Source: Azospirillum baldaniorum (GTDB taxonomy: Bacteria; Pseudomonadota; Alphaproteobacteria; Azospirillales; Azospirillaceae). Taken from it: DNA of 64,000 nucleotides. Positions 47,356 to 56,286 of the stretch are shown in pieces. Location: positions 2,055,001 to 2,119,000 of the forward strand of contig NZ_CP022253.1 in the NCBI RefSeq assembly GCF_003119195.2. Reading direction: 5' to 3'. Numbering within the stretch: the stretch's first letter is position 1; the number at the start of each line of letters is the position of its first letter. The position numbers were made by a program, and so were the translations under genes. The notes under the pieces were generated by a model. That model searched no databases. It was not told the DNA's origin and worked only from the letters and a program-made list of their open reading frames with translations.

Positions 47356-48240
47356 TCAGCCTTGGGCGGCGGCGGACTGTTTCATGGATTTCCAGTAGGT
47401 GGCGAGATAGGGCATGCCCTTCTCCGCCTCCTCCTGGGTGCGGGCCGACTGGCGGATGTACTTGCCGAGGAAGGGCTTGTTCACGAATTCCATGTCGACG
47501 GCCGCCTTCAGCACCAGGAACTCGCCGATCCGGTCCGGCAGATTGTAGTGCCATTTCTGCAGGCAGTCCGAAGTCACCCCCGGCTTGGCCTGATCCTGGC
47601 CCGACAGGTAGAATTCCTGGTGATGGTATTGGTTGATCTCCTTCCAGGCCTGGAAGATGCGCGCCGGCTTGACGCGGATCAGCCCCTTCAACACCTTGAT
47701 GTCGTCATGGAACAGCGGCAGGTAGCCGCGACGCTCCGCCTGCTCGTTCAGCATGGTGTAGAGGCCGGCCATGACATCGCCTTCCGCACCCTGCTCGCTG
47801 GTCTTCCTTTCCGGCTTGTCCGCCTTGCGACCGAACAGCGAGGCGAAGAAGCCCTTCTTCTTGGCCGGCGCCGACCCGCCGCTGTCCGCCCCCACCTTCC
47901 GCTCGTCCCACAGCGCGTCCCAGGCGTAATCCCAGGCGGTGAAGACGGCGTTGGAGCGGTCGTCGAGCACGGTCAGCAGATAGTCGCGCCCGTCCCGCGG
48001 CCAGTCGACATCGCCGACGATGGCCCGCACCGGACGGCGGCTGAGCAGCACCGGGAAGATCCCGACGCGCACCAGTTCCGCGTAGATTTCCTGGAAGGAC
48101 GGGGTCAGGGCAAAGGGGAGCTTGGCCGCCGGCTGCTCTTCGGGGGTCAGCAGTTCAAGACTTTTGCGAGTGCGGTCGAGCAGTTCGGTGGTCAGAATGG
48201 CCGCGAACTGCTCGAACTTCTCATTATCACCCGCGGTCAT
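47356..48240 (-). CDS. Conserved hypothetical protein, coupled to a small secreted protein
   Basis: The 294-aa soluble protein begins MTAGDNEKFEQFAAILTTEL. It has no signal peptide or membrane helix. The middle (about 125-150) contains a Lys-rich GSAPAKKKGFFASLFGRKADK-type linker. The C-terminal half has many aromatic residues (EINQYHHQEFYLSGQDQAKPG in part, and PYLATYWKSMKQ). No enzyme motif is recognised. Its start is preceded by the 413-bp region that holds the tag terminator. It forms an apparent two-gene unit with the gene at 46949. Confidence 0.72.
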   Translation of the reverse strand: MTAGDNEKFEQFAAILTTELLDRTRKSLELLTPEEQPAAKLPFALTPSFQEIYAELVRVGIFPVLLSRRPVRAIVGDVDWPRDGRDYLLTVLDDRSNAVFTAWDYAWDALWDERKVGADSGGSAPAKKKGFFASLFGRKADKPERKTSEQGAEGDVMAGLYTMLNEQAERRGYLPLFHDDIKVLKGLIRVKPARIFQAWKEINQYHHQEFYLSGQDQAKPGVTSDCLQKWHYNLPDRIGEFLVLKAAVDMEFVNKPFLGKYIRQSARTQEEAEKGMPYLATYWKSMKQSAAAQG

Positions 48241-48653
48241 CGGCGCCTCGACATCGTTCTCCCCGCTGACGGTCGCAAGCCCGGCTGCGAATGCCGACGC
48301 GCTTGAATCGAAAGTCGGAACGGACGCTTGCCCGCTTCCTGCACAGTGGATCAGCTATAGCCGATAAAGGGTTAATTCATTCTGTACCGAAGCACAACGC
48401 TCCGTCCACCTACGAACGAACGTCGGCCCGGACATCGCAAGCCGGCCGGGACGAAAAAAGGACCGCGCGGCGATCGCGGCGCGGCCCGAGGTTTAGGGAG
48501 GAATCGCCACCAGGCGTCGGAAAAGAGGGAAGAACCCCTCTCGTCACACCAAGTACATTGAACCCGACCCCACCCGATGACAAGACGGAATTTGGAATAA
48601 ACCAAGTCGTCAGCAAAGAATTCGCAGGTTTCGCCCAAGACATAGGCGGTTGA
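48241..48653. other. 413-bp intergenic region
   Basis: There is no convincing protein frame here. It holds the terminator of tag (48454-48486) and about 210 bp upstream of the hypothetical gene starting at 48240, which must carry its promoter. No close -35/-10 pair with 17-bp spacing was found. A/T content rises near 48360-48400, which would suit a promoter. Confidence 0.5.
48454..48486 (-). terminator. Rho-independent terminator after tag
   Basis: On the minus strand a stem of about 8 bp (GGCCGCGC with GCGCGGTCC, one bulged base) is followed by TTTTTT (48459-48454). It lies 168 bp after the tag stop, oriented for minus-strand transcription. The bulge and distance keep confidence moderate. 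Confidence 0.6.
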
Positions 48654-49253
48654 TTACGTCATAGGCGCCGATATGCCTGCTTTATGAGCGTCGTATCCTG
48701 CGAACCCCTGCCGAACGGCGACCATCCAAGGGGGATCGAGCATGGCGACCTCGGACCAGACCGGGCAACGGGGCTGATGCGCGCCCGGCAGATAGCCGAG
48801 ACTCATCAGGAATTCGCCGGTGATCTCGCCGCCGGTAAAGCGGAAGGTGCGCTTGAACAGCCGGATCCACTCCGCCTTGCTCAAGGGGTGATGGGCGCGC
48901 AGCCAGCCGTCGAACGATCCGTGCGTTTCGCGCAGGGCCACGATCCGCCGCGCGTTCTCAATGGCGGCGTCGACCTTCAGCCGGTTGCGGATGATTCCCG
49001 GATCGGCCAGCAGCCGTTCCCGCTCCGCCTCGCCATAGGCAGCGACGCGGTCGATGTCGAAAGCGTCGAAGGCGGCGCGAAAGGCCTCGCGCTTCTTCAG
49101 AATGGTCAGCCAGGACAGGCCCGCCTGATTGATCTCCAGAATCAGCCGCTCGAACAGCACCCGGTCGTCGGCGCTGGGGAAGCCGTACTCGCTGTCGTGG
49201 TAGGGGCCGTGATGCGCGTGGCCGGGCGCCGCGTCGCAATAGGTCAGGCTCAC
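48654..49253 (-). CDS. tag: DNA-3-methyladenine glycosylase I
   Basis: It removes 3-methyladenine from alkylated DNA. The 199-aa protein has the family layout: N-terminal YCDAAPGHAHHGPYHDSEYGFP with zinc-ligand C6 and nearby His, LILEINQAGLSWLTILKKREAFR, and the C-terminal GEITGEFLMSLGYLPGAHQPRCPVW with the second His/Cys zinc pair. Length is standard. The ATG at 49253 sits 25 bp beyond the DUF1467 gene's stop. Confidence 0.93.
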   Translation of the reverse strand: MSLTYCDAAPGHAHHGPYHDSEYGFPSADDRVLFERLILEINQAGLSWLTILKKREAFRAAFDAFDIDRVAAYGEAERERLLADPGIIRNRLKVDAAIENARRIVALRETHGSFDGWLRAHHPLSKAEWIRLFKRTFRFTGGEITGEFLMSLGYLPGAHQPRCPVWSEVAMLDPPWMVAVRQGFAGYDAHKAGISAPMT

Positions 49254-49278
49254 GCGAAGGCTCCTTCCGGGAGGGGGA

Positions 49279-49527
49279 TCAGTGCGGCTTGGCCATCTCG
49301 CGGAAGGAAATCAGGTCCGACTGCACGATGCCGAAAATGACCAGCCACACCACCGCCGCGACCAGGGTCGTGGCGGCGAATTTCAGGAGGATGCGCGGGC
49401 GCTCCGGCGCGCTGCTCGCCATGCCCGGCTCGGGCTGGGCCGGGGTGCGCACGCCCCAGGGCAGCACCGCGAACAGCACCACCCACCAGACGACCACATA
49501 GACGCTGATGCCCGTCACCCAGCCCAT
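49279..49527 (-). CDS. DUF1467 family membrane protein
   Basis: The 82-aa protein has two membrane helices (about 6-26 and 48-70). It carries the family-like VVWWVVLFAVLPWGVRTPAQPEP segment (parts of residues 11-33) between them. The family sits beside mce in many alphaproteobacteria and its function is unknown. It starts 28 bp downstream of the mce stop and likely shares its transcript. Confidence 0.85.
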   Translation of the reverse strand: MGWVTGISVYVVVWWVVLFAVLPWGVRTPAQPEPGMASSAPERPRILLKFAATTLVAAVVWLVIFGIVQSDLISFREMAKPH

Positions 49528-49555
49528 CGCATGCCTCCGGTCTTCGCGCCTTGCC

Positions 49556-49960
49556 TCAGGCCTGCTCCAGCTCCACCAGGGTGCCGCAGAAGTCCTTGGG
49601 ATGCAGGAACAGCACCGGCTTGTCGTGGGCGCCGATCTTCGGTTCGCCGTCGCCCAGAACGCGGGCGCCCTGCGCCTTCATCCGGTCGCGGGCGGCCAGG
49701 ATGTCGTCCACCTCGTAGCAGATGTGGTGGATGCCGCCGGACGGGTTCTTTTCCAGGAAGCCGGCGATCGGAGACTTCTCGCCAAAGGGATGGAGCAGCT
49801 CGATCTTCGTGTTGGGCAGCTCGACGAAGACGACGGTGACGCCGTGCGGCGCCAGGTCCACCGGCTGGGACACCGCGGCGCCCAGCGTGTCGCGGTAGAG
49901 CGCGGTCGCCGCCGTCAGATCCGGCACGACGATGGCGACGTGGTTCAGCTTCCCGATCAT
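49556..49960 (-). CDS. mce: Methylmalonyl-CoA epimerase
   Basis: It converts (S)- to (R)-methylmalonyl-CoA in propionyl-CoA breakdown. The 134-aa VOC protein has metal-ligand positions H7 (LNHVAIVV), His in GGIHHICYEVDD and Glu in TLVELEQA, plus Glu in KIELLHPFG. Length is typical of the family. It follows rnj by 33 bp on the same strand, an order common in alphaproteobacteria. Confidence 0.92.
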   Translation of the reverse strand: MIGKLNHVAIVVPDLTAATALYRDTLGAAVSQPVDLAPHGVTVVFVELPNTKIELLHPFGEKSPIAGFLEKNPSGGIHHICYEVDDILAARDRMKAQGARVLGDGEPKIGAHDKPVLFLHPKDFCGTLVELEQA

Positions 49961-49993
49961 GGGTCCTCCCGAAAGGCGTAAACTCGGAAACGC

Positions 49994-51712
49994 TTATACA
50001 CGGACGAGGTGCACGTCCGTCACCGGCTTCTTGCCGTGCGTCGCGTTGAAACAGCGGCGGACGGCGATCCGAGCGGCGGCGCGCACCTGCTCGTCGTCGG
50101 AGCGGGCCGATTTCGGCATCTCGGCGACGGCCTCGCGCACCGCGTCCACCACGTCGAGCAGCATGTCGCGGTCCGCCGAGTCGTCGAGCAGCCCCATCAC
50201 CGCGATCTGCGGCGCGGTCACCAGCTCGCCCTTGCCGTTCATCACCAGCGTGACGACGGCGGCGCCGTTGTGGACCATCCGGTGGCGCGCCCGCATCAGC
50301 CCGGTGTCGAGCGGGATCAGCCGCTTGCCGTCCAGCGCCATGCGGCCGGAGCGGACCTGTGCCACCACCCGCGGCGGCGCGTCGGGCGCCAGCCGGATCA
50401 GGTCGCCGTTGCCGGGGACCAGAGCCTCCGGCACCTGACAGGCGCGGGCCAGCTTGGCGTGCTCCAGCTGGTGGCGCTGCTCGCCATGGACCGGCATGGC
50501 GATGCGCGGGCGCACCCATTGGTACATACGGACCAGCTCGTCCTGCGCGGGGTGGCCGGACACATGGACCGGCGCCTCGTCGGCGGTGACGATTCGGATG
50601 CCCTGCCCGACCAGCAAATTCTGCATGCGGCCGATGGCCCGCTCGTTGCCCGGAATCTCGCGGGAGGAAAAGATCACCACGTCGCCGCGCTGCAGCGACA
50701 CCTGGGGATGGTCGTCCGATGCGATGCGGGCAAGGGCGGAGCGCGGCTCGCCCTGGCTGCCGGTGCAGACCAGCACCAGCTTGTCGCGCGGCACGTAGTT
50801 GGCGTCATGCTCGGTCAGGAAGGCCGGCAGGTCTGCGAGGTAGCCGTTGGAGCGCGCGGCCTCGTTGATCCGCCACATCGACCGCCCGACCAGGGCGACG
50901 TGGCGTCCGTGCGCCGCCGCCGCGTGGGCGATGCTTTCCAGCCGCGCGACGTTGGTGGCGAAGCAGCTCACCGCGACGCGCACGTCGGGAAACTGCCCGA
51001 TCAGCTCGGTCAGCGTCTTGCGCACGCTGCCCTCCGACCCGGAGCTGCCGGGCACCAGAGCGTTGGTGCTGTCGCCGATCAGCGCCAGCACGCCCTCGTC
51101 GCCGACGGCGCGCAGCCGCTCCTCGTCGGCCGCCTCCCCCACCAGCGGCTCGGGGTCGAGCTTCCAGTCGCCGGTGTGCAGCACCGTGCCGGCGGCGGTG
51201 CGGATCGCCAGGGCGTTCGGCTCGGGGATCGAATGGGTGACCGTCACATACTCGACCGAGAAGGGGCCGACCTCGATGGTGCTGCCCAGCGCCACCTCAT
51301 GCACCGGCACCACCCCGGCCAGCCCGCGCTCGTGCAGCTTGGCGCGCAGCACGGCGGCGGTGAAGGGCGTGCAGTAGACCGGCACGCGAAGCTGCGGCCA
51401 CAGATACTGGATGGCCCCCAGGTGATCCTCGTGCGCGTGCGTGACCACGATGCCCACGAGGTCGTGCCGGCGCTCCGCGATGAAGGCGGGGTCCGGCATG
51501 ATGACGTCCAGCCCCGGCATCGTGTCGTCCGCGAAGGAGATGCCGAGATCCACCATCAACCACTTGCCGCGATGGCCGTAGAGGTTGAGGTTCATGCCGA
51601 TCTCGCCCGAACCGCCCAGCGGCAGGAAGTAGAGCGCGTCGTCCTCGGGAGCGAACAGGTCGCCGTCTCCCTCGACCGGGTGGACGGAGGGAGCGGAGTC
51701 GGGATGGGTCAT
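49994..51712 (-). CDS. rnj: Ribonuclease J
   Basis: This is an mRNA and rRNA processing enzyme with endonuclease and 5' exonuclease activity. The 572-aa metallo-beta-lactamase/beta-CASP protein has the zinc motif THAHEDHLG (H92, H94, D96, H97), GSSGSEGSVRKT-type beta-CASP segments and HVSGHPAQDELVRMYQWVRP. The ATG at 51712 overlaps the coaX stop (ATGA). The frame is open further upstream across coaX, which is a shadow. It follows coaX and precedes mce. Confidence 0.94.
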   Translation of the reverse strand: MTHPDSAPSVHPVEGDGDLFAPEDDALYFLPLGGSGEIGMNLNLYGHRGKWLMVDLGISFADDTMPGLDVIMPDPAFIAERRHDLVGIVVTHAHEDHLGAIQYLWPQLRVPVYCTPFTAAVLRAKLHERGLAGVVPVHEVALGSTIEVGPFSVEYVTVTHSIPEPNALAIRTAAGTVLHTGDWKLDPEPLVGEAADEERLRAVGDEGVLALIGDSTNALVPGSSGSEGSVRKTLTELIGQFPDVRVAVSCFATNVARLESIAHAAAAHGRHVALVGRSMWRINEAARSNGYLADLPAFLTEHDANYVPRDKLVLVCTGSQGEPRSALARIASDDHPQVSLQRGDVVIFSSREIPGNERAIGRMQNLLVGQGIRIVTADEAPVHVSGHPAQDELVRMYQWVRPRIAMPVHGEQRHQLEHAKLARACQVPEALVPGNGDLIRLAPDAPPRVVAQVRSGRMALDGKRLIPLDTGLMRARHRMVHNGAAVVTLVMNGKGELVTAPQIAVMGLLDDSADRDMLLDVVDAVREAVAEMPKSARSDDEQVRAAARIAVRRCFNATHGKKPVTDVHLVRV

Positions 51713-52482
51713 TGGGCCGTGTTGCGCTTGTGGATCAGGAGGAGGCCGCGCAGCGTGAGTTCGCCGTCGGTGTGTTCGATTACATGGGTTGCCTTGGCGA
51801 AAAGCACACCCAGCCCTCCGGTCGCGACGACCGTCATCGGCTCGCCGTACTCCGCCCGGATGCGGTTGACCAGCCCTTCGATCAGGCCGACATAGCCCCA
51901 GAAGACCCCGGACTGCATGCACTCGACGGTGTTGGTGCCGATGACGTGGCCCGGCTGCTGGATTTCGACGCGGGGCAGCTTGCTCGCCGCCATCTGCAGC
52001 GCCTCCAGCGACAGGTTCAGGCCGGGCGCGATGACGCCGCCGCGGTAGTTGCCGTCGCGGTCGACCACGTCGAAGGTCGTTGCCGTGCCGAAGTCGATGA
52101 CGATCAGCGGCGTCTTGTAGGTGGCCGCCGCCGCCACCGTGTTGACCAGACGGTCGGCGCCGACCTCGTCGGGCCGGTCCACCAGCGCGCGGGTGCCGAG
52201 ATCGACCCCCGGCTGGCCGACCACAAGCGGATCGCAGCCGAAATGATCCTTGCACAGACGCTTCAGGTTGAAGGTGGCGCCGGGCACCACGCTGGCGATG
52301 ATGGCGCTGTCGATGTTCGCCGGGCCCAGGCCCTTCAGCGCCATCAGGTGGGTCACCCACACCATGTATTCGTCGGCGGTGCGCTTCTTGTCGGTCGCCG
52401 TGCGCCACAGGCCGCGCTGTTCGTCGCCCTCATAGATCGCGAACACCACGTTGGTGTTTCCGGCGTCGATGGCGAGCAGCAT
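51709..52482 (-). CDS. coaX: Type III pantothenate kinase
   Basis: It catalyses the first step of coenzyme A synthesis. The 257-aa ASKHA-fold protein begins MLLAIDAGNTNVVFAIYEG and has DKKRTADEYM, GADRLVNTVAAA, FGTATTFDVVD and GGVIAPGLNLSLEAL, all typical of CoaX. Type III kinases need a monovalent cation and are not feedback-inhibited by CoA. The gene is coupled to rnj (4-bp overlap) and lies 3 bp after birA. Confidence 0.95.
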   Translation of the reverse strand: MLLAIDAGNTNVVFAIYEGDEQRGLWRTATDKKRTADEYMVWVTHLMALKGLGPANIDSAIIASVVPGATFNLKRLCKDHFGCDPLVVGQPGVDLGTRALVDRPDEVGADRLVNTVAAAATYKTPLIVIDFGTATTFDVVDRDGNYRGGVIAPGLNLSLEALQMAASKLPRVEIQQPGHVIGTNTVECMQSGVFWGYVGLIEGLVNRIRAEYGEPMTVVATGGLGVLFAKATHVIEHTDGELTLRGLLLIHKRNTAQ

Positions 52483-52485
52483 CTC

Positions 52486-53280
52486 TCAGGTCTCCACCGC
52501 GGGTGGGAAAAACACGTCTCCGGCGGCGATGCGCTGGCGCCCCGCCCCGTCATCCCGATCAAGCAACAGAACGCCGTCGCTGTCCAGATCGGCGAAGGTG
52601 CCGGTCAGCGTGCGGTCCGGCAGACGGACGACGATGGGCTCGCCCAGACCCCGCGCCCGCTTCAGCCAGGCGGCGCGCACCGGGCCGAAGCCATGCTCCG
52701 CCCAGACGCCGTACCAGCGCGCCAACTGCTCCGCGTAGATTTCCAGCAGGGCCGCGGGCTGGAGCGCGGGGGCGCCCTCCGCCGCCAGCGACGTGGCCGC
52801 GTAGTCCGTGCCCTCGGGAAAATGCCGCAGGTTGATGCCGACGCCGAGCACCAGCCAGGAGACCCCGCCCCTGGCCGCTGCCTCCGACTCGAGCAGGATG
52901 CCGGACAGCTTGCGGCCGTGGACCAGCACGTCGTTCGGCCATTTGCAGCGCACGCCGTCGGGATCGGGGAGGACGGCGGCGGCGGTGTCGGCGATGGCGA
53001 GCGCCGCCACGAACGAAATCTGCGCCGCCTCGGCCGGCGGGCGCGAGGGACGCAGTATGGTCGAACTGTACAGATTGCCTTCCGGCGAGGTCCAGCCCCG
53101 GCCGCGGCGGCCGCGGCCCGACTCCTGCCGCTTGGCCCATACGATGGTGCCTTCGGCAGCCCCCGAACGCGCGAAGGCCTTCGCCTCGTCGTTCGTGCTG
53201 CCGACGGAGTCGAAGGCCATCACCCGGAAGCCCGGAGGCAGGCGCAAGCGCGCCGCCTCCGCTTCGTTGCCTGCCGTCAT
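52486..53280 (-). CDS. birA: Biotin--[acetyl-CoA-carboxylase] ligase
   Basis: It attaches biotin to carboxylases. The 264-aa protein carries the ligase core ([62 protein letters not shown]) and the C-terminal SH3-like domain. It lacks the N-terminal DNA-binding helix-turn-helix of E. coli BirA, so it cannot repress biotin genes that way. The ATG at 53280 overlaps the nuoN stop (ATGA). Its position after nuoN is conserved in alphaproteobacteria. Confidence 0.95.
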   Translation of the reverse strand: MTAGNEAEAARLRLPPGFRVMAFDSVGSTNDEAKAFARSGAAEGTIVWAKRQESGRGRRGRGWTSPEGNLYSSTILRPSRPPAEAAQISFVAALAIADTAAAVLPDPDGVRCKWPNDVLVHGRKLSGILLESEAAARGGVSWLVLGVGINLRHFPEGTDYAATSLAAEGAPALQPAALLEIYAEQLARWYGVWAEHGFGPVRAAWLKRARGLGEPIVVRLPDRTLTGTFADLDSDGVLLLDRDDGAGRQRIAAGDVFFPPAVET

Positions 53281-54725
53281 CCGGCGAACAGCGAGGCCGC
53301 CGCCGCCGCCGCGTAGTTCAGGATCGGCGCCGGAACCACGAAGAACAGCAGGGTGAACAGGCCGGTGGCGATCAGGATGCCGGTCATCCCGTCGTCGCCG
53401 ATCTTGTCGAACGCCTCCACCGGCTCATCGAAGTACATGATCTTGATGATGCGCAGGTAGTAGTAGGCGCCCACGACGCTGGTCAGCACGCCGATCACCG
53501 CCAGCGTGTAGAGCTGCGCCTCGATGGCGGCAAGGAAGACGTAGAGCTTGCTGAAGAAGCCGGCCATCGGCGGGATGCCCGCCATGGAGAACATGAACAC
53601 CGCCATCGCGCCCGCCAGCAGCGGGTTGGTGCGCGACAGACCGGCGAGGTCCTTGATCTCCTCAACCATGCGGCCCTGCTGCTTCATGCACAGGATGACC
53701 GCGAAGGTGCCGATGTTCATGACGATGTAGACCGCCATGTAGATCAGCACGCCGCGCACGCCTTCCTGGGTGCCGGAGGCGAGGCCGACCAGGGCGTAGC
53801 CGACGTGGCCGATGGAGCTGTAGGCCATCAGCCGCTTGATGTTGCTCTGGGTGATCGCCGCGAAGGCGCCGAGCGACATCGAGAGGATCGAGCTGACGAT
53901 GATGATCTGCTGCCACTGGTGGGCCAGATGACCGAACGGCTCGATCAGCAGGCGGGTGACCAGCGCGATGGCGGCGACCTTCGGGGCGGCGGCGAAGAAG
54001 GCCGTGACCGGGGTCGGCGCGCCCTCGTAGACGTCCGGCGTCCACATGTGGAACGGAACGGCGGAGATCTTGAAGGCCAGACCGGCGACGACGAAGACCA
54101 AGCCGATGATGACACCCACCGACGGATGCGCGCCGCCGGCGAACAGGGCGGCGATCTTGTCGAAGGAGGTCGTGCCGGCGAAGCCGTAGACCATCGAGGC
54201 GCCGTACAGCAGCATGCCCGAGGAGAGCGAGCCGAGCACGAAGTACTTCAGGCCCGCTTCCGAGGACTTGGCGCTGTCGCGGCGGAAGGCGGCGATGACG
54301 TAGAGCGCGAGGCTCTGCGTCTCCAGCCCGACATAGAGGGAGATGAGGTCGTTGGCCGACACCATCATCAGCATGCCGAGCGTGGCGAAGAGCATCAGCA
54401 CCGGGAACTCGAACCGGGCCATCTTCTCGCGCTCGTTGAAGCCGAGCGCGAGGAGGACCGACAGCGAGGCGGCGACGAGGATCAGCACCTTCATGAAGAC
54501 GCCGAAGGCGTCCATCACGAAGAGGCCGTTGAAGGTGACGACCCGGCCGGTGCCGTAGCCCATGGTCAATATGGCGGCCAGCAGCAGCGCCACCATCGTC
54601 ATGTAGCCGATGGGGCGCGTGAAGCCGTCACCGCGGAACACGCCGATCAGCAGCAGGGCCATGCCGGCGCAGGCGAGGAAGATTTCCGGCAGGGCCGGCC
54701 AGATGTCGGGAAACACAGCGGTCAT
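53277..54725 (-). CDS. nuoN: NADH-quinone oxidoreductase subunit N
   Basis: This is a proton-pumping membrane subunit of complex I. The 482-aa protein is hydrophobic with about 14 helices and an antiporter-like core ([48 protein letters not shown] in part). Conserved Lys and Pro residues mark the broken helices. It ends the nuo genes and overlaps birA by 4 bp. The gap to nuoM is 10 bp. Confidence 0.95.
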   Translation of the reverse strand: MTAVFPDIWPALPEIFLACAGMALLLIGVFRGDGFTRPIGYMTMVALLLAAILTMGYGTGRVVTFNGLFVMDAFGVFMKVLILVAASLSVLLALGFNEREKMARFEFPVLMLFATLGMLMMVSANDLISLYVGLETQSLALYVIAAFRRDSAKSSEAGLKYFVLGSLSSGMLLYGASMVYGFAGTTSFDKIAALFAGGAHPSVGVIIGLVFVVAGLAFKISAVPFHMWTPDVYEGAPTPVTAFFAAAPKVAAIALVTRLLIEPFGHLAHQWQQIIIVSSILSMSLGAFAAITQSNIKRLMAYSSIGHVGYALVGLASGTQEGVRGVLIYMAVYIVMNIGTFAVILCMKQQGRMVEEIKDLAGLSRTNPLLAGAMAVFMFSMAGIPPMAGFFSKLYVFLAAIEAQLYTLAVIGVLTSVVGAYYYLRIIKIMYFDEPVEAFDKIGDDGMTGILIATGLFTLLFFVVPAPILNYAAAAAASLFAG

Positions 54726-54735
54726 GTCGGAACCT

Positions 54736-56262
54736 CTAGCGCGCGGCGACGGAGACGTCGGCCCCGCCCTGAGCGGCGGCCAGCTTGGTCTGGTAGGTCT
54801 GGATCAGCTGCCCGACCGACGCCGAGGTGACGTTCAGGAAGCTGTTCGGATAGACGCCCATCCACAGCACCACGACGATCAGCGGCAGGAAGATGGCAAC
54901 CTCGCGGGTGTTCAGGTCGAACATCGCGCGGACGTCCGCCTTGACCAGCTTGCCGTACACGACGCGGCGGAACAGCCACAGCGCGTAGGCCGGGCCCAGG
55001 ATCAGGCCGGTGGCGGCCAGGAAGGCGACCCAGGTGTTGTCGCGGAAGGCGCCGAGCAGGACCAGGAACTCGCCGACGAAACCGGAGGTGCCCGGCAGGC
55101 CGACCGAGGCCATGGTCATGAACAGGAAGACCACCGCGTATTTCGGCATGTTCTTCACCAGACCGCCGTAGCGGGCGATCTCGCGGGTGTGCAGCCGGTC
55201 ATAGACGACGCCGACGCAGAGGAAGAGCGCGCCCGAGACGATGCCGTGCGACAGCATCGTGAAGATCGAGCCCTCGATGCCCTGCTGGTTCAGCGCGAAC
55301 ATGCCGATGGTGACGAAGCCCATGTGGGCGACGGACGAGTAGGCGATCAGCTTCTTCATGTCCTCCTGCGCCAGGGCGACGAGGGAGGTGTAGATCACCG
55401 CGACGATCGACAGGGCGTAGACCATCGGGGCGAAATACTCGGTCGCCTCGGGCAGCATCGGGATGTTGAAGCGCAGGAAGCCGTAGCCGCCCATCTTCAG
55501 CAGAACACCGGCCAGGATGACCGACCCGGCGGTCGGCGCCTCGACGTGGGCGTCGGGGAGCCAGGTGTGCACCGGCCACATCGGCACCTTCACCGCGAAG
55601 GACGCGAAGAAGGCCAGCCACAGCCAGAGCTGCATGTTGCGCGGGAAATGGGTCGCCGTGATTGTCGGGATGTCCGTCGTGCCGGCCGCGAAGTACATGG
55701 CCAGGATGGCCAGCAGCATCAGGACCGAGCCGAGCAGCGTGTAGAGGAAGAACTTGAACGCCGCGTAGACGCGCCGCGCCCCGCCCCAGACACCGATGAT
55801 CAGGAACATCGGGATCAGAACGCCCTCGAAGAACATGTAGAAGAGGACGAAGTCCAGCGCGCAGAACATCCCCACCATGAGGGTTTCCAGCACAAGGAAG
55901 GCGATCATGTATTCCTTCACCCGGGTCTGCACCGCCTCCCAGGAGGAGAGGATGCAGAGCGGCATCAGGAAGGTGGAGAGGATGACGAACAGCATCGAAA
56001 TGCCGTCCACACCCATGTGGTAGGAGATCCCGAACTCGGGGATCCACGCCGCCTTTTCCACGAGCTGGTAGCCCGGGTTGCGCGGGTCGAAGTTGAACCA
56101 GATGAACAGCGACAGGACGAAGGTGATGACCGTCGTCCAGAGCGCGACGTAACGGACGTTCCGAACCACATCCGGCGTGTTGCCCCTGCAGAAGAGCAGG
56201 ATCAGCGCCACACCGGCCAGCGGCAGGAAGGTCGTGAACGACAGGAGCGGCCAGCTAGCCAT
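54736..56262 (-). CDS. nuoM: NADH-quinone oxidoreductase subunit M
   Basis: This is a proton-pumping membrane subunit of complex I. The 508-aa protein has the family segments [30 protein letters not shown] (in part), [36 protein letters not shown] and [23 protein letters not shown]. These contain the conserved Glu, Lys and His of the antiporter channel. It lies between nuoL and nuoN. Confidence 0.96.
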   Translation of the reverse strand: MASWPLLSFTTFLPLAGVALILLFCRGNTPDVVRNVRYVALWTTVITFVLSLFIWFNFDPRNPGYQLVEKAAWIPEFGISYHMGVDGISMLFVILSTFLMPLCILSSWEAVQTRVKEYMIAFLVLETLMVGMFCALDFVLFYMFFEGVLIPMFLIIGVWGGARRVYAAFKFFLYTLLGSVLMLLAILAMYFAAGTTDIPTITATHFPRNMQLWLWLAFFASFAVKVPMWPVHTWLPDAHVEAPTAGSVILAGVLLKMGGYGFLRFNIPMLPEATEYFAPMVYALSIVAVIYTSLVALAQEDMKKLIAYSSVAHMGFVTIGMFALNQQGIEGSIFTMLSHGIVSGALFLCVGVVYDRLHTREIARYGGLVKNMPKYAVVFLFMTMASVGLPGTSGFVGEFLVLLGAFRDNTWVAFLAATGLILGPAYALWLFRRVVYGKLVKADVRAMFDLNTREVAIFLPLIVVVLWMGVYPNSFLNVTSASVGQLIQTYQTKLAAAQGGADVSVAAR

Positions 56263-56286
56263 TGTTCTTGTTCCCCTTCAAACCGC

